64,000 nucleotides of DNA from an uncultured Christensenella sp. (GTDB lineage Bacteria; Bacillota; Clostridia; Christensenellales; Pumilibacteraceae): the NCBI GenBank assembly GCA_910585955.1, contig CAJUGC010000001.1, forward strand, positions 299,778 to 363,777. The letters run 5' to 3'. Numbering within the stretch: position 1 is the first letter of the stretch; each line of letters starts with the position of its first letter. Positions 1-8,093 of this stretch are shown piece by piece. The position numbers were made by a program, and so were the translations under genes. Below the pieces are notes generated by a model. That model was given only the letters and a program-made list of their open reading frames with translations. It had not been told where the DNA came from and did no database searches.

Positions 1-470
1 TCGGTCGCGTATTCGAATGCGAGAGTTATTTTTTCGCCCGCCGCGCTTCCCATGCTACCCATCATAAAGCGGTAGTCCATGGCAAACGCAACGGCTTTTC
101 TTTCGCAAACCGAAACCACGCCGCAGACGACGGCTTCCTTTTCCCCGCTCGCCTTTCTCGCCTTTTCGAGTTTAGCCTCGTAATCGGGAAAGCCGAGAGG
201 ATTTTCTCCCACGACGTCCGCAAACAGTTCCTCGAACTCTCCGCCGTCGGAAACGAGCTTAAGTCTGTCGCGCGCGCCGATCTTCATATGGCAGCCGCAC
301 TTCGCACAGACATACGCGCCGCTTTCGAGATCGTCGCTGAGTATCAGGCTTTTACACTTATCGCACTTTATCGCGGCCTTTTCGGGAACGGACGCGCTTG
401 TCTCGTTCTCCTGCCCCTCGAGGGCGATTTTCGGCTTGCGAAAGAAGAATTTTCTTATATCGAAACCCAT
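1..470 (-). CDS. accD: Acetyl-CoA carboxylase carboxyltransferase, beta subunit (partial)
   Basis: This is the N-terminal part of AccD, which with AccA transfers the carboxyl group from biotin to acetyl-CoA to make malonyl-CoA. The minus-strand frame stays open from an ATG at 470 to the window edge, so the C-terminus lies outside. A four-cysteine zinc ribbon is visible (CDKC, then CAKCGC), followed by the family hallmark FMMGSMGS just before the edge. AGGAGG lies about 13 nt before the ATG, rather far. It is the last visible gene of the fab/acc operon, 75 nt after accC. accA is expected beyond the edge, but that is inference. Confidence 0.93.
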   Translation of the reverse strand, partial: MGFDIRKFFFRKPKIALEGQENETSASVPEKAAIKCDKCKSLILSDDLESGAYVCAKCGCHMKIGARDRLKLVSDGGEFEELFADVVGENPLGFPDYEAKLEKARKASGEKEAVVCGVVSVCERKAVAFAMDYRFMMGSMGSAAGEKITLAFEYAT

Positions 471-545
471 TTTATGACTTCAACCTCCTGTCACAAAATA
501 TCTTTGAAAGTGCAGCCGAACATAAAACGTGCGACCGCAAGGAAG

Positions 546-1925
546 TTAATCTCCGCTTCCGAAAAGCGCGCCTTCTCCGCGCTCCGCGGCTTTCATTTCC
601 TTTTCTATCGTATCGGTGTAGTACTTTCCGCTTATAAATTTTTCGTCGGTAATAAGCGCTTCGGCAAGCTCGGCGTTCGTATTCACGCCCTCTATAACAA
701 GCTCGCACAACGCGGCTTGCATTTTGCGAATCGCCTCGTTTCTGTCACGGGCGCAGACAACGAGCTTTCCAAGCAGCGAGTCGTAGTACGGCGGAATCGT
801 ATAGTCCTGATAGATCGCCGTATCGAAGCGCACCCACGGTCCGCCGGGGATATGCAAGAGCGTGACCTTGCCGCACGACGGACGGAAGTTATTTTTGTAG
901 TCCTCGGAGTTTATGCGGCACTCTATCGCACAGCCGTGAAGTCTGACGTCGGTCTGCTTGTAGACAAGAGACATTCCCGCCGCTATTCTTATCTGCCACT
1001 TGACTATATCGATATTGGACACATATTCGGTTACGGAGTGCTCGACTTGAAGACGAGTATTCATCTCCATAAAGTAAAAGCTATTCTTTTTGTCGAGCAG
1101 ATATTCTATCGTACCCGCGTTCGTATAACCGACCGCTTTTACGGCTTTTACCGTCACTTCGCGCATTTTTTTGCGCACGGACTCGGGCATGACGACGCAC
1201 GGGCTTTCCTCGACGAGCTTTTGGTTCTTTCTCTGAAGCGAGCAGTCTCTTTCGCCGAGCGTAATTATTCCGCCGTTCTCATCGGCAAGCACCTGCATTT
1301 CGACGTGCTTGACCTGCGTCAGATATTTTTCCATGTAAAGCGCGGCGTTCCCGAAAGAACTTCTCGCTTCGGCTTGCGCCGTCTTTACGGCGTTTTCAAG
1401 CTCTTCGGGCTTATTGACTATGCGTATGCCCTTGCCTCCGCCGCCCGACGCCGCCTTTACGATGACGGGATAGCCTATCTTTTCCGCAGCTTTTGCCGCT
1501 TGTTCTATGCTTTCGATGCTGTCTATGCCGGGGACAATGGGGACGCCCGCCGCACGCATGGTCTTTCGCGCCTCGTCCTTGTTTCCCATCTTTTCTATTA
1601 TGCGCCAATCGGGACCTATGAACTTAAGATTACATTCCTCGCAAAGTTTGGCAAACTTCGGGTTTTCCGAAAGCATACCGTATCCGGGATGTACCGCCTG
1701 GCAACCGCAGCCGACGGCTACGTCTATAAGCGCCGTCATATTCAAGTAGCTGTCCTTGAGCATTGCGGGACCTATGCAATAGCTCTCGTCGGCAAGATTG
1801 ACGTGCAGAGCGTCTCTGTCGGCTTCGGAATAGACTGCGACCGTCGATATACCCATTTCCTTGCACGCACGAATTATACGGACGGCTATTTCGCCGCGGT
1901 TGGCAATCAAAATTTTGGTAAACAC
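546..1925 (-). CDS. accC: Biotin carboxylase subunit of acetyl-CoA carboxylase
   Basis: AccC carboxylates the biotin on AccB using ATP and bicarbonate. The 459-residue length is normal for the family. It starts MFTKILIANRGEIA, the usual N-terminus. The ATP-grasp glycine loop GGGGKG is at residues 161-166, and EMNTRLQVEH, the biotin-carboxylase signature, lies in the C-terminal half. It starts 12 nt after the accB stop, which fits coupled translation. A 706-codon open frame on the opposite strand across accC and accB is a shadow. Confidence 0.97.
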   Translation of the reverse strand: MFTKILIANRGEIAVRIIRACKEMGISTVAVYSEADRDALHVNLADESYCIGPAMLKDSYLNMTALIDVAVGCGCQAVHPGYGMLSENPKFAKLCEECNLKFIGPDWRIIEKMGNKDEARKTMRAAGVPIVPGIDSIESIEQAAKAAEKIGYPVIVKAASGGGGKGIRIVNKPEELENAVKTAQAEARSSFGNAALYMEKYLTQVKHVEMQVLADENGGIITLGERDCSLQRKNQKLVEESPCVVMPESVRKKMREVTVKAVKAVGYTNAGTIEYLLDKKNSFYFMEMNTRLQVEHSVTEYVSNIDIVKWQIRIAAGMSLVYKQTDVRLHGCAIECRINSEDYKNNFRPSCGKVTLLHIPGGPWVRFDTAIYQDYTIPPYYDSLLGKLVVCARDRNEAIRKMQAALCELVIEGVNTNAELAEALITDEKFISGKYYTDTIEKEMKAAERGEGALFGSGD

Positions 1926-1937
1926 TGCGAACCTCTA

Positions 1938-2423
1938 TCAAAAAATGCGAAACAGCACTTGTCCGAACTCGACAAGCGAACCGTTCTCTACGCAGACCTC
2001 GACGACTTCTCCGTCGCGCTCGGCAACCACTTCGTTCATGAGCTTCATCGCCTCTATAAGACACAACGTGTCGCCCTTCTTTACCTTGTCTCCTTTCTGA
2101 ACATACGGCGCGCTGTCTGGATCGGGCGCGGCATAGAAAATGCCGACCATCGGAGATTTTACTTCGCCCACGAGATTGTAGTCGAGCACGCCTTCGTCCG
2201 TCTTTGCGGGCGCTTCCTTACCGTCCGGCAAGACCGTCTCTTCGGGCGCTACCGCTTTTATCGCAGCCGTAGGGCTTCCCCCAGGCACGACAACGGTATT
2301 TCCGCCCGACTTTTCCACTTTGACGGAAAACGTATTTACTCCGTCGCTTTCGCTTACTTCGAGCTTAGCCGCGTCGCTGTGCTCGAAGATAGACATTATG
2401 CTTTTTAACTGTTTAAGATCCAT
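1938..2423 (-). CDS. accB: Biotin carboxyl carrier protein of acetyl-CoA carboxylase
   Basis: This 161-residue AccB has a flexible linker at about residues 40-85 and a C-terminal biotinyl domain. The biotin-accepting lysine is K127 in EAMKLMNEV. It carries carboxybiotin between AccC and AccA/AccD. The ATG at 2423 is the only reasonable start, because a TAA lies in frame three codons upstream; AGGAGG is about 15 nt away, a long spacing. fabZ, which often follows accB in Clostridia, is missing here and accC follows directly. Confidence 0.96.
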   Translation of the reverse strand: MDLKQLKSIMSIFEHSDAAKLEVSESDGVNTFSVKVEKSGGNTVVVPGGSPTAAIKAVAPEETVLPDGKEAPAKTDEGVLDYNLVGEVKSPMVGIFYAAPDPDSAPYVQKGDKVKKGDTLCLIEAMKLMNEVVAERDGEVVEVCVENGSLVEFGQVLFRIF

Positions 2424-2516
2424 ATTGCTTTAATACGACCTCCTATGTTTTCGATTTGAAAAATTATTATCTTATTCGAATGGCATTTCAACCCGTTTTG
2501 GCTCCCCTCAAACAAA

Positions 2517-2636
2517 GGCGGATTAGATGCGAGCAGTTCGAGGAAGGCGCGGATTTCGCGCAGGAAATGTACTACTGCGTACATGACCAAGCGAAAACGC
2601 AAGCCTGACAATGAAATGCGAAGTATATAAGCCGCC
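2517..2636. repeat. Large imperfect palindrome, family 1, copy A
   Basis: The ends are GGCGGATTA (2517-2525) and TAAGCCGCC (2628-2636), inverted with one mismatch. The centre is ATGTAC-tactgc-GTACAT. The element sits in the accB-fabF gap, 2 nt from the fabF stop codon. Its inner arms (GCGCGGATTTCG..., CGAAAACGCAAGCC) also occur in copy B. Function unknown. Confidence 0.7.
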
Positions 2637-2638
2637 GA

Positions 2639-3874
2639 TTAGATGCGTTTGAAGGCAAGACACCCGTTATGCCCACCGAATCCGAGAGAACTGCTGAGGG
2701 CGAAAGTCTTTTGAACTTTTACGGCGACATTGGGGGTTATGTCGAGATCGCACTCATCGTCCTTGACTTTGTAATTTATCGTGGGCGGGATAACTCCGTC
2801 CTTGAGCGCCATGACGCTCGCAATTGCCTCGACCGCGCCTGCCGCGCCGAGCATATGTCCCGTCATGGATTTCGTCGAGCTTACTTTAAGCTTGTATGCT
2901 CCTTCTCCGAAAACGCGCTTTAATGCCGCCGTTTCCGTCTTGTCGTTAAGCGCCGTGCCCGTGCCGTGAGCGTTCACATACACATCGCCTGCGTCTTTTA
3001 TACCCGCTTCCTTTGCCGCAAGCTCTATGGCGCGAGCGCTGCTCGTCGCCTCGGGATTGGGCGCCGTCATATGGTATGCGTCGTTCGTATTGCCGTAGCC
3101 CGCAAGTTCCGCATAGATCTTTGCGCCGCGCGCCACTGCGTGCTCGTATTCCTCGAGTACGAGTACGCCGCTGCCCTCGCCCATAACGAAGCCGCCGCGC
3201 TCCTTATCGAACGGGAGAGACGCTCTGTCCTTGTCGGTCGAGAACGACAGAGCCATACACGAAATGAAGCCTCCCACCGAAAGCGGATTTACCGCGGCTT
3301 CGCTTCCGCCAGCGACTATCGCGTCGGCATATCCGTGCTTTATCGCCCTGTACGCCTCGCCTATCGCATTCGTAGAGGTTGCGCAAGCCGTGACTACGGG
3401 GAGGGACGGGCCTTCGCACTTATGGCGCATGGCAACCGTGCCGCTCGCCATGTTTACGATCATCATGGGAACAAAGAACGGAGAGATCTTTTTCACCCCG
3501 CCTTCGAGCAGTTTCGAATGTTCGGTCATGAGCGTTGTAATACCGCCTATACCGCTGCCGAGATATACTCCGTAACGCTCGGGCGCAATGTTTCCGTCTA
3601 TACCGCTGTCGGCAATCGCCTGCTCCGCCGCCGCAACCGCGTACTGCGTAAACAGATCCATTTTACGCGAAACGCCCTTCGGCATATCGAAAGCGGCGGG
3701 GTCGAAGCCCTTGACCTCGGCGGCAAGCGTCGCCTTGAAATCGGTAAGGTCGAAGCGGGTTATGCGGTCTATACCGTTTTTGCCCTCTTTCATTGCCTGC
3801 CAGGTCTCGCCTGCGGACAGTCCTATGGGCGTAATAGCGCCCATTCCCGTAACTACAACTCTTCTCATAGACAT
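2639..3874 (-). CDS. fabF: Beta-ketoacyl-ACP synthase II
   Basis: This condensing enzyme extends acyl-ACP with malonyl-ACP. The frame opens at 3955, but the true start is at 3874 (MSMRRVVVTG) or 3868 (MRRVVVTG), because AGGAG lies 4 or 10 nt before these ATGs; the protein is about 411 residues. The active-site cysteine is about C164 in TACATST, with histidines in NAHGTGT and GHMLGAAG, giving the Cys-His-His triad. A TTACTTTTT/AAAAAGTAA hairpin (3888-3908) lies directly upstream of the ribosome site and could affect initiation. The gene lies between fabG and accB in the same direction. Confidence 0.96.
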   Translation of the reverse strand: MSMRRVVVTGMGAITPIGLSAGETWQAMKEGKNGIDRITRFDLTDFKATLAAEVKGFDPAAFDMPKGVSRKMDLFTQYAVAAAEQAIADSGIDGNIAPERYGVYLGSGIGGITTLMTEHSKLLEGGVKKISPFFVPMMIVNMASGTVAMRHKCEGPSLPVVTACATSTNAIGEAYRAIKHGYADAIVAGGSEAAVNPLSVGGFISCMALSFSTDKDRASLPFDKERGGFVMGEGSGVLVLEEYEHAVARGAKIYAELAGYGNTNDAYHMTAPNPEATSSARAIELAAKEAGIKDAGDVYVNAHGTGTALNDKTETAALKRVFGEGAYKLKVSSTKSMTGHMLGAAGAVEAIASVMALKDGVIPPTINYKVKDDECDLDITPNVAVKVQKTFALSSSLGFGGHNGCLAFKRI

Positions 3875-3887
3875 ATATCTCCTATAC

Positions 3888-4238
3888 TTACTTTTTTCGA
3901 AAAAGTAACAAAACGACTTGTTTTGCCCTGCGACAATATGCTTTTTTTCGCGCAAAGAGCATTGCGTTTTTTGCCTTTTGCGCCTTTTTTCGAAAAGCCG
4001 CGGAAAATGTTACTGCGCCTTTTTTCGAAAAGGCGCCCAAAAAAGACAAAAGGCGGGGAACTTTCGACTGTTCCCCTTCCTTTTGAATCCTTCCCCTTTA
4101 AACGACTTAGGGCTCACGCCCTAAGAACCCTTTTTAAAGGTTTGGAATAAAAATAAAAGAAGTAACAGCGTTTTTAAGAATAACAATCCCCTCAGTCGCC
4201 TATCGGCGACAGCTCCCCCTACTACGGGGAGCCTTTTT
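3888..4238. other. Hairpin-rich intergenic region between fabG and fabF
   Basis: No gene is seen here. The region holds a run of hairpins: TTACTTTTT/AAAAAGTAA (3888-3908), GCGCCTTTT-ttcg-AAAAGGCGC near 4016-4037, and CTTAGGGC-tcac-GCCCTAAG near 4105-4125. A family-2 unit follows from 4183. The string TTTTTTCGAAAA occurs three times. It looks like a pile-up of small dispersed structured repeats. Confidence 0.6.
4183..4238 (+). repeat. Family-2 double-hairpin repeat (CAATCCCCTCAGTC type), intact copy
   Basis: ACAATCCCCTCAGTC begins the unit. GTCGCC/GGCGAC forms the first hairpin and GCTCCCC (4212-4218)/GGGGAGC (4226-4232) the second, followed by TTTTT. Read on the plus strand it has intrinsic-terminator form, although no plus-strand gene precedes it. 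A second, expanded copy begins at 14090. Similar units are, from memory, common in gut Clostridia genomes. Confidence 0.6.
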
Positions 4239-4261
4239 AGAGGTTTAAGCGCGAGTCCTCT

Positions 4262-4292
4262 GACGGCTTAGATGCGAGCGAGACGGACAGCC
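4262..4292. repeat. Left half of a family-1 palindrome
   Basis: GACGGCTTAGATGCGAGCG and the following bases match the left arm of copy D (14311-14340) base for base over about 30 nt. The matching right arm is missing, and copy B begins 30 nt further on. This looks like a truncated element. Confidence 0.6.
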
Positions 4293-4321
4293 GAAGCTTC
4301 GCTTATTTCCTGTCGGCTCTG

Positions 4322-4440
4322 AGAGCTTAGAAACGAGTTAGGCAAGGCAGGCGCGGATTTCGTGCAGGGAGTGTACTAATAACGTACACGACCAAACGAA
4401 AACGCAAGCCTAACGCAGCATAACGACGTTTATAAGCTCT
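4322..4440. repeat. Large imperfect palindrome, family 1, copy B
   Basis: The terminal arms AGAGCTTAGAAACG (4322-4335) and CGTTTATAAGCTCT (4427-4440) pair with one mismatch. The centre is GTGTAC-taataac-GTACAC. The right end runs into the first base of the fabG stop codon. The terminal arms differ from those of copies A and D yet remain complementary to each other. Confidence 0.7.
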
Positions 4441-5180
4441 CAGATATAGAGTCCGCCGTCGATTTTTATGACCTCCCCCGTAATATACGCCGCCATATCG
4501 GACAATAAAAAGACCGCAAGGTGCGCGACCTCTTCGGGAGCGCCGATACGGGCAAGCGGAACGGAGGCGGTTATCGCCTGCTGCTGCGCTTCGGTGAGCT
4601 TAGCCGTCATGTCCGTACCTATAAATCCGGGCGCAATCGCATTGCAGGTAACGCCGCGCGAAGCAAGCTCCTTTGCGACGGACTTCGTAAGCCCGACGAC
4701 GCCCGCTTTGGACGCCGCATAGTTGGCTTGACCGGCATTGCCCATGAGTCCCACGACGGACGAAAGGTTGACTATTCGTCCCTTTCTCGCCCTAATCATA
4801 AGCGACGAAACGTGTTTAATCATATTAAACGTGCCTTTGAGATTGACGGAAAGCACTCTGTCGTAGTCATCTTCGCTCATACGAAGAAGCAGTTTGTCCG
4901 ACGTAACGCCCGCATTGTTGACAAGTCCGTCTATGGAGCCCATGTCCTTTGCCGCCGCTTCGACGACCGTCTTTGCGGCATTAAAGTCGGCAACGTCGAG
5001 CTTGTAGACCCACGCCTTCGCGCCGATCTTTTCGACCTCGCTTTTCGTCTCGTTTGCCGCAACGTCGTTTCCCGCATAGACAATGCCGACGTTTCCGCCG
5101 CATCTAGCTATTTCGATACAGATCGCTCTGCCAATGCCGCGACTGCCGCCCGTGACAAGATAATTACCGTTCAGCGTCAT
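4440..5180 (-). CDS. fabG: 3-oxoacyl-ACP reductase
   Basis: This 246-residue short-chain dehydrogenase reduces 3-oxoacyl-ACP with NADPH. The cofactor loop TGGSRGIG is at residues 10-17 and NNAG at about 88-91. Serine 140/141, Tyr154 and Lys158 (YAASK) form the catalytic set. It begins MTLNGNYLVTGG at 5180, 27 nt after the fabD stop. A family-1 palindrome abuts its stop codon. Confidence 0.95.
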   Translation of the reverse strand: MTLNGNYLVTGGSRGIGRAICIEIARCGGNVGIVYAGNDVAANETKSEVEKIGAKAWVYKLDVADFNAAKTVVEAAAKDMGSIDGLVNNAGVTSDKLLLRMSEDDYDRVLSVNLKGTFNMIKHVSSLMIRARKGRIVNLSSVVGLMGNAGQANYAASKAGVVGLTKSVAKELASRGVTCNAIAPGFIGTDMTAKLTEAQQQAITASVPLARIGAPEEVAHLAVFLLSDMAAYITGEVIKIDGGLYI

Positions 5181-5207
5181 GAAATTTCTCCTTAAGCTGT
5201 TTTTGCC

Positions 5208-6056
5208 TTAACGAATTTTGGCTATAAGCCCCGTAAGTACGTTTCCCGGACCGACTTCGACAAACTCATCGACACCCGCCGCAAGCATATTGCGCACGGT
5301 GTCCGTAAATCTTACGGGCGAGCAGACCTGCTTATACAAAAGCGCCTTTCTCGCCTTTTCGTCGCCCTCGTAAGGCATAGCCGTAAGATTTGCGTACACG
5401 GGCATTTTCGGTTCTTTAAAGCTCATTTTTTCGAGAGCCTTTTCGAGACCGACGCTCGCTTCCCTCATAAAAGGACAGTGGAATGCTCCCGATACTTTCA
5501 AAGGAATAGCTCTTCCGCCGCCGCTTTTCACCGCAGCGAGAAACTCCGAAGAAGAGTTCTCCCCAACGGCGACGACGGTCTGAAGCGGAGCATTGTAATT
5601 GACCGCCCAACAGTCCGCAAGCCCGCCGGCGAGAGCCTCGACCTTTTCGGGCTCGAGACCTATGACGGCGATCATTTTTCCGCCGTGCTCTTTGCACGCC
5701 TTGTCCATCAGACGAGCGCGCGTGTCGATAAGCTCGAAGCCGTCCTCGACGGACAATGCGCCCGCATACACGAGCGCGGGAATTTCGCCGACGGAAAAGC
5801 CGCAGACCGCTTCGGGCGCTCCGCTCTCTTCCTCTGCTTTATAAGCATATGCAAGGTCGGCGAGAAACATCGCGGGCTGCGTGTTTATCGTCCTGTTGAG
5901 CTCGTCCTGCTCGCCGCCGAGCATTAAATCGACTATTCCCTTTCGCTTGCTCTCGGCGATCTCGAACAGCTCCTTAACGCGCTTAATATGCTTAGCGTAG
6001 CTTGCCATGCCGACTTTCTGCGCGCCTTGACCTGCGAACATGAATGCCTTGGTCAT
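5208..6056 (-). CDS. fabD: Malonyl-CoA:ACP transacylase
   Basis: FabD loads malonyl groups from CoA onto ACP. The frame opens at 6095, but MTKAFMFAGQGAQ at 6056 is preceded by GGAGA eight nt upstream and matches the family N-terminus, giving 282 residues. The nucleophile motif is GFSVGE with Ser88; most relatives have GHSLGE, so the first His is Phe here. The catalytic histidine is about H193 (AFHCPF). fabK, often placed just upstream of fabD in Clostridia, is absent. Confidence 0.94.
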   Translation of the reverse strand: MTKAFMFAGQGAQKVGMASYAKHIKRVKELFEIAESKRKGIVDLMLGGEQDELNRTINTQPAMFLADLAYAYKAEEESGAPEAVCGFSVGEIPALVYAGALSVEDGFELIDTRARLMDKACKEHGGKMIAVIGLEPEKVEALAGGLADCWAVNYNAPLQTVVAVGENSSSEFLAAVKSGGGRAIPLKVSGAFHCPFMREASVGLEKALEKMSFKEPKMPVYANLTAMPYEGDEKARKALLYKQVCSPVRFTDTVRNMLAAGVDEFVEVGPGNVLTGLIAKIR

Positions 6057-6185
6057 TATATCTTTCTCCGAATCCGATTCCGAACGGACACTCATCGCCG
6101 TATGCGGACTGTCTGTTCGTTTGGTTTGCCTATTATTAAAGGCTGTTTTTTCGATAAATCCACTCTACCAGTAAAGTCGTAGTTG

Positions 6186-6280
6186 CGCCTAAGACGGGCA
6201 ACAGGCGACAAGCCGAGCGGGTTGTTGTACACACTCGTACTGCGCCCGCTCGGCGAGGAGCACATAGCTCGTATTAGGCG
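6186..6280. repeat. Large imperfect palindrome, family 1, copy C
   Basis: The outer arms are CGCCTAA (6186-6192) and TTAGGCG (6274-6280), and the inner arms GCCGAGCGGG (6212-6221) and CCCGCTCGGC (6245-6254); both pairs are perfect. The centre contains TGTAC...GTAC, as in the other copies. It lies 20 nt from the acpP stop. The sequence has diverged strongly from copies A, B and D, but the fold is kept. Confidence 0.65.
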
Positions 6281-6299
6281 ATAAATACGGATTTACGAT

Positions 6300-6521
6300 T
6301 TACGCTTTAAGTTCGTCTATCTTGGCTACAAGCTCGCCCACAGTGTTGACTACGAGGTCGTCGCCGAGTTCCACGCCGAACTTTTCCTCTACCTGCATCA
6401 TGAGCTCAACCTTGTCGAGCGAGTCGAAGCCGATGTCGTCGAAAGTCGTCTCCGCCGTGAGCGCAATGTCCTCGCCCTTGTAATCGTCCACGATCTCCTT
6501 AAGTGCCACTAATGTATCCAT
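6300..6521 (-). CDS. acpP: Acyl carrier protein
   Basis: This 73-residue acidic protein carries growing acyl chains on a phosphopantetheine arm. The attachment serine is S34 in GFDSLDKVEL, the ACP signature. AAGGAG lies upstream of the ATG at 6521. It sits between fabH and fabD in the fab operon, as in many Firmicutes. Confidence 0.96.
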   Translation of the reverse strand: MDTLVALKEIVDDYKGEDIALTAETTFDDIGFDSLDKVELMMQVEEKFGVELGDDLVVNTVGELVAKIDELKA

Positions 6522-6641
6522 AATATAATCTCCTTTTCCCTTTCGGGGTTATGATTTGTTTAAATTCCGACAGCAACTCACTACAACTCGCCGCAATTGA
6601 ACCATACAAGCGATCTTGTAAGAAGCCATGTCTACCTTACT

Positions 6642-7595
6642 TTACCATTCTATGACGCAAGCGCCGCTCGTCATGCCCGCGCCGAACGCCACGAGCAAAA
6701 GCTTGTCGCCTTTTTTAAACGTGTTTTTTCGATTATACTCGTCAAGGAGCACGGAAATCGAAGTCGCGGACATATTTCCGCAAGTCTCGATGTTCGTGAG
6801 CACTCTGTCCTTGGAAAGCCCCAGACGCTTTGCCGCGCCCTCTATTATGCGAATATTCGCCTGATGCGGCAGGAAATAATCGATATCGCTCTTCTCGAGC
6901 TTGGCTTCGGCGAGAACCTTGTCTATCTCCGCCATCATGGCAGAGACGGCGAATTTATACACTTCCTGTCCCTGCATATGAAGGACGGGCTTGACCTCGG
7001 GAAGTTCGCTGAATACGGACGTCCCCGAAAAGCTTTCGCCGTGTATCATCGTAGTGGACGGAGCGCACGAAATGTTTATCGCCATGAGTCCGTCGCCCTT
7101 GCCGAGTACCGCCGCGCCCGCGCCGTCGCCGAACAACACGCAACTTGCCCTGTCCGTCCAGTCGATGAGTTTGGACATCTGCTCGACCGTGACGACGAGA
7201 ATATTATCGTACTTGCCGCTCTTTATATAGCTGTCGGCAATATCGAACGCATAAATCATGCCCGTGCAAGCGGCGTTTACGTCGTATGCGGGCGCATTTA
7301 TACCGAGAGCCTCTGCGACCGCACAAGCAACTGACGGCGTAAACGTGTCGCCGCGCATAGTCGCGCAAATTACACAATCGATGTCGCTCGGTTTTACGGA
7401 ACAATTCCCGAAAGCATTTTTTGTCGCTTCGATTGCAAGAAACGAAGCCGTTTCCGTTGTGGACACATGGCGCGATCCTATGCCCGTGCGAGTACGAATC
7501 CACTCGTCCGACGTTTCCATTATTTTTGCCAGATCGTCGTTTGTCACCGATTTTTCCGCGAGCTTACTGCCCGTTCCGAGAATTTTGAAAGACAT
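6642..7595 (-). CDS. fabH: Beta-ketoacyl-ACP synthase III
   Basis: FabH starts fatty-acid synthesis by condensing an acyl-CoA with malonyl-ACP. The frame opens at 7865, but the start is the ATG at 7595 (MSFKILGTGSK), with AGGAG 8 nt upstream; this gives 317 residues. The catalytic cysteine is C110 (NAACTGM), with HQANIRI and NMSATS supplying the His and Asn. It is the first gene of the fab/acc operon, downstream of the promoter at 7722-7750. Confidence 0.95.
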   Translation of the reverse strand: MSFKILGTGSKLAEKSVTNDDLAKIMETSDEWIRTRTGIGSRHVSTTETASFLAIEATKNAFGNCSVKPSDIDCVICATMRGDTFTPSVACAVAEALGINAPAYDVNAACTGMIYAFDIADSYIKSGKYDNILVVTVEQMSKLIDWTDRASCVLFGDGAGAAVLGKGDGLMAINISCAPSTTMIHGESFSGTSVFSELPEVKPVLHMQGQEVYKFAVSAMMAEIDKVLAEAKLEKSDIDYFLPHQANIRIIEGAAKRLGLSKDRVLTNIETCGNMSATSISVLLDEYNRKNTFKKGDKLLLVAFGAGMTSGACVIEW

Positions 7596-7721
7596 CGCAT
7601 TATCTCCTATGATAAAAGTCTTACACTTCTCTCGGCACATATCGACATACAAAGAGACCTCGTATAAAACCTGTAGACTCCGTCGGTTGCTTATTACAAG
7701 CAACAACACTCCTATAGTAAA

Positions 7722-7750
7722 ATTATATAAAAGCTCAGACTCGTTGTCAA
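7722..7750 (-). promoter_or_regulatory. Promoter of the fabH-accD operon
   Basis: On the minus strand, TTGACA (7745-7750), a 17-bp spacer and TATAAT (7722-7727) form a perfect consensus. The leader of about 120 nt contains a GTTGCTT/AAGCAAC hairpin near its 5' end. Some fatty-acid-responsive control is likely, but I could not identify an operator. The rest of the 7596-8013 gap shows nothing else. Confidence 0.75.
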
Positions 7751-8013
7751 TCATAAAAAGCGACAAATCGCAAGAATTTTGCGATTTTATACTGTTTTTG
7801 CGTTTTTTTCGCGCAATTTGAACTATAATTCGCCGAAATCGGTCCTTGCTATTATCCACACACAAATTTTACAATTATTTACTGGAACACAAATTCGTTC
7901 TTTAATACACTAAAAAACAAAGCAACGCCGCGTCAACTGTTATGTCTGCCTAAAGAAAAATTCGCATTTCAAACAAAACCTGCGCAACTCGTTGATTCGC
8001 CGCCTTTTTTTGA

Positions 8014-8042
8014 TTGACTTAAACCTTCAAGTATTCTATAAT
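8014..8042 (+). promoter_or_regulatory. Promoter of the YitT-family gene
   Basis: TTGACT (8014-8019), 17 bp, TATAAT (8037-8042); the coding start is 52 nt downstream. Confidence 0.7.
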
Positions 8043-8093
8043 GAATTACGGCGGTTATACAAAAAAGCAACAGCACGCGCCTGCGGAGGAAAC

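Noticed and set aside
288..2408. 706-codon open frame on the plus strand
   Set aside because: It lies antisense to accC, accB and accD, which have clear motifs. Its product has no recognisable domain.
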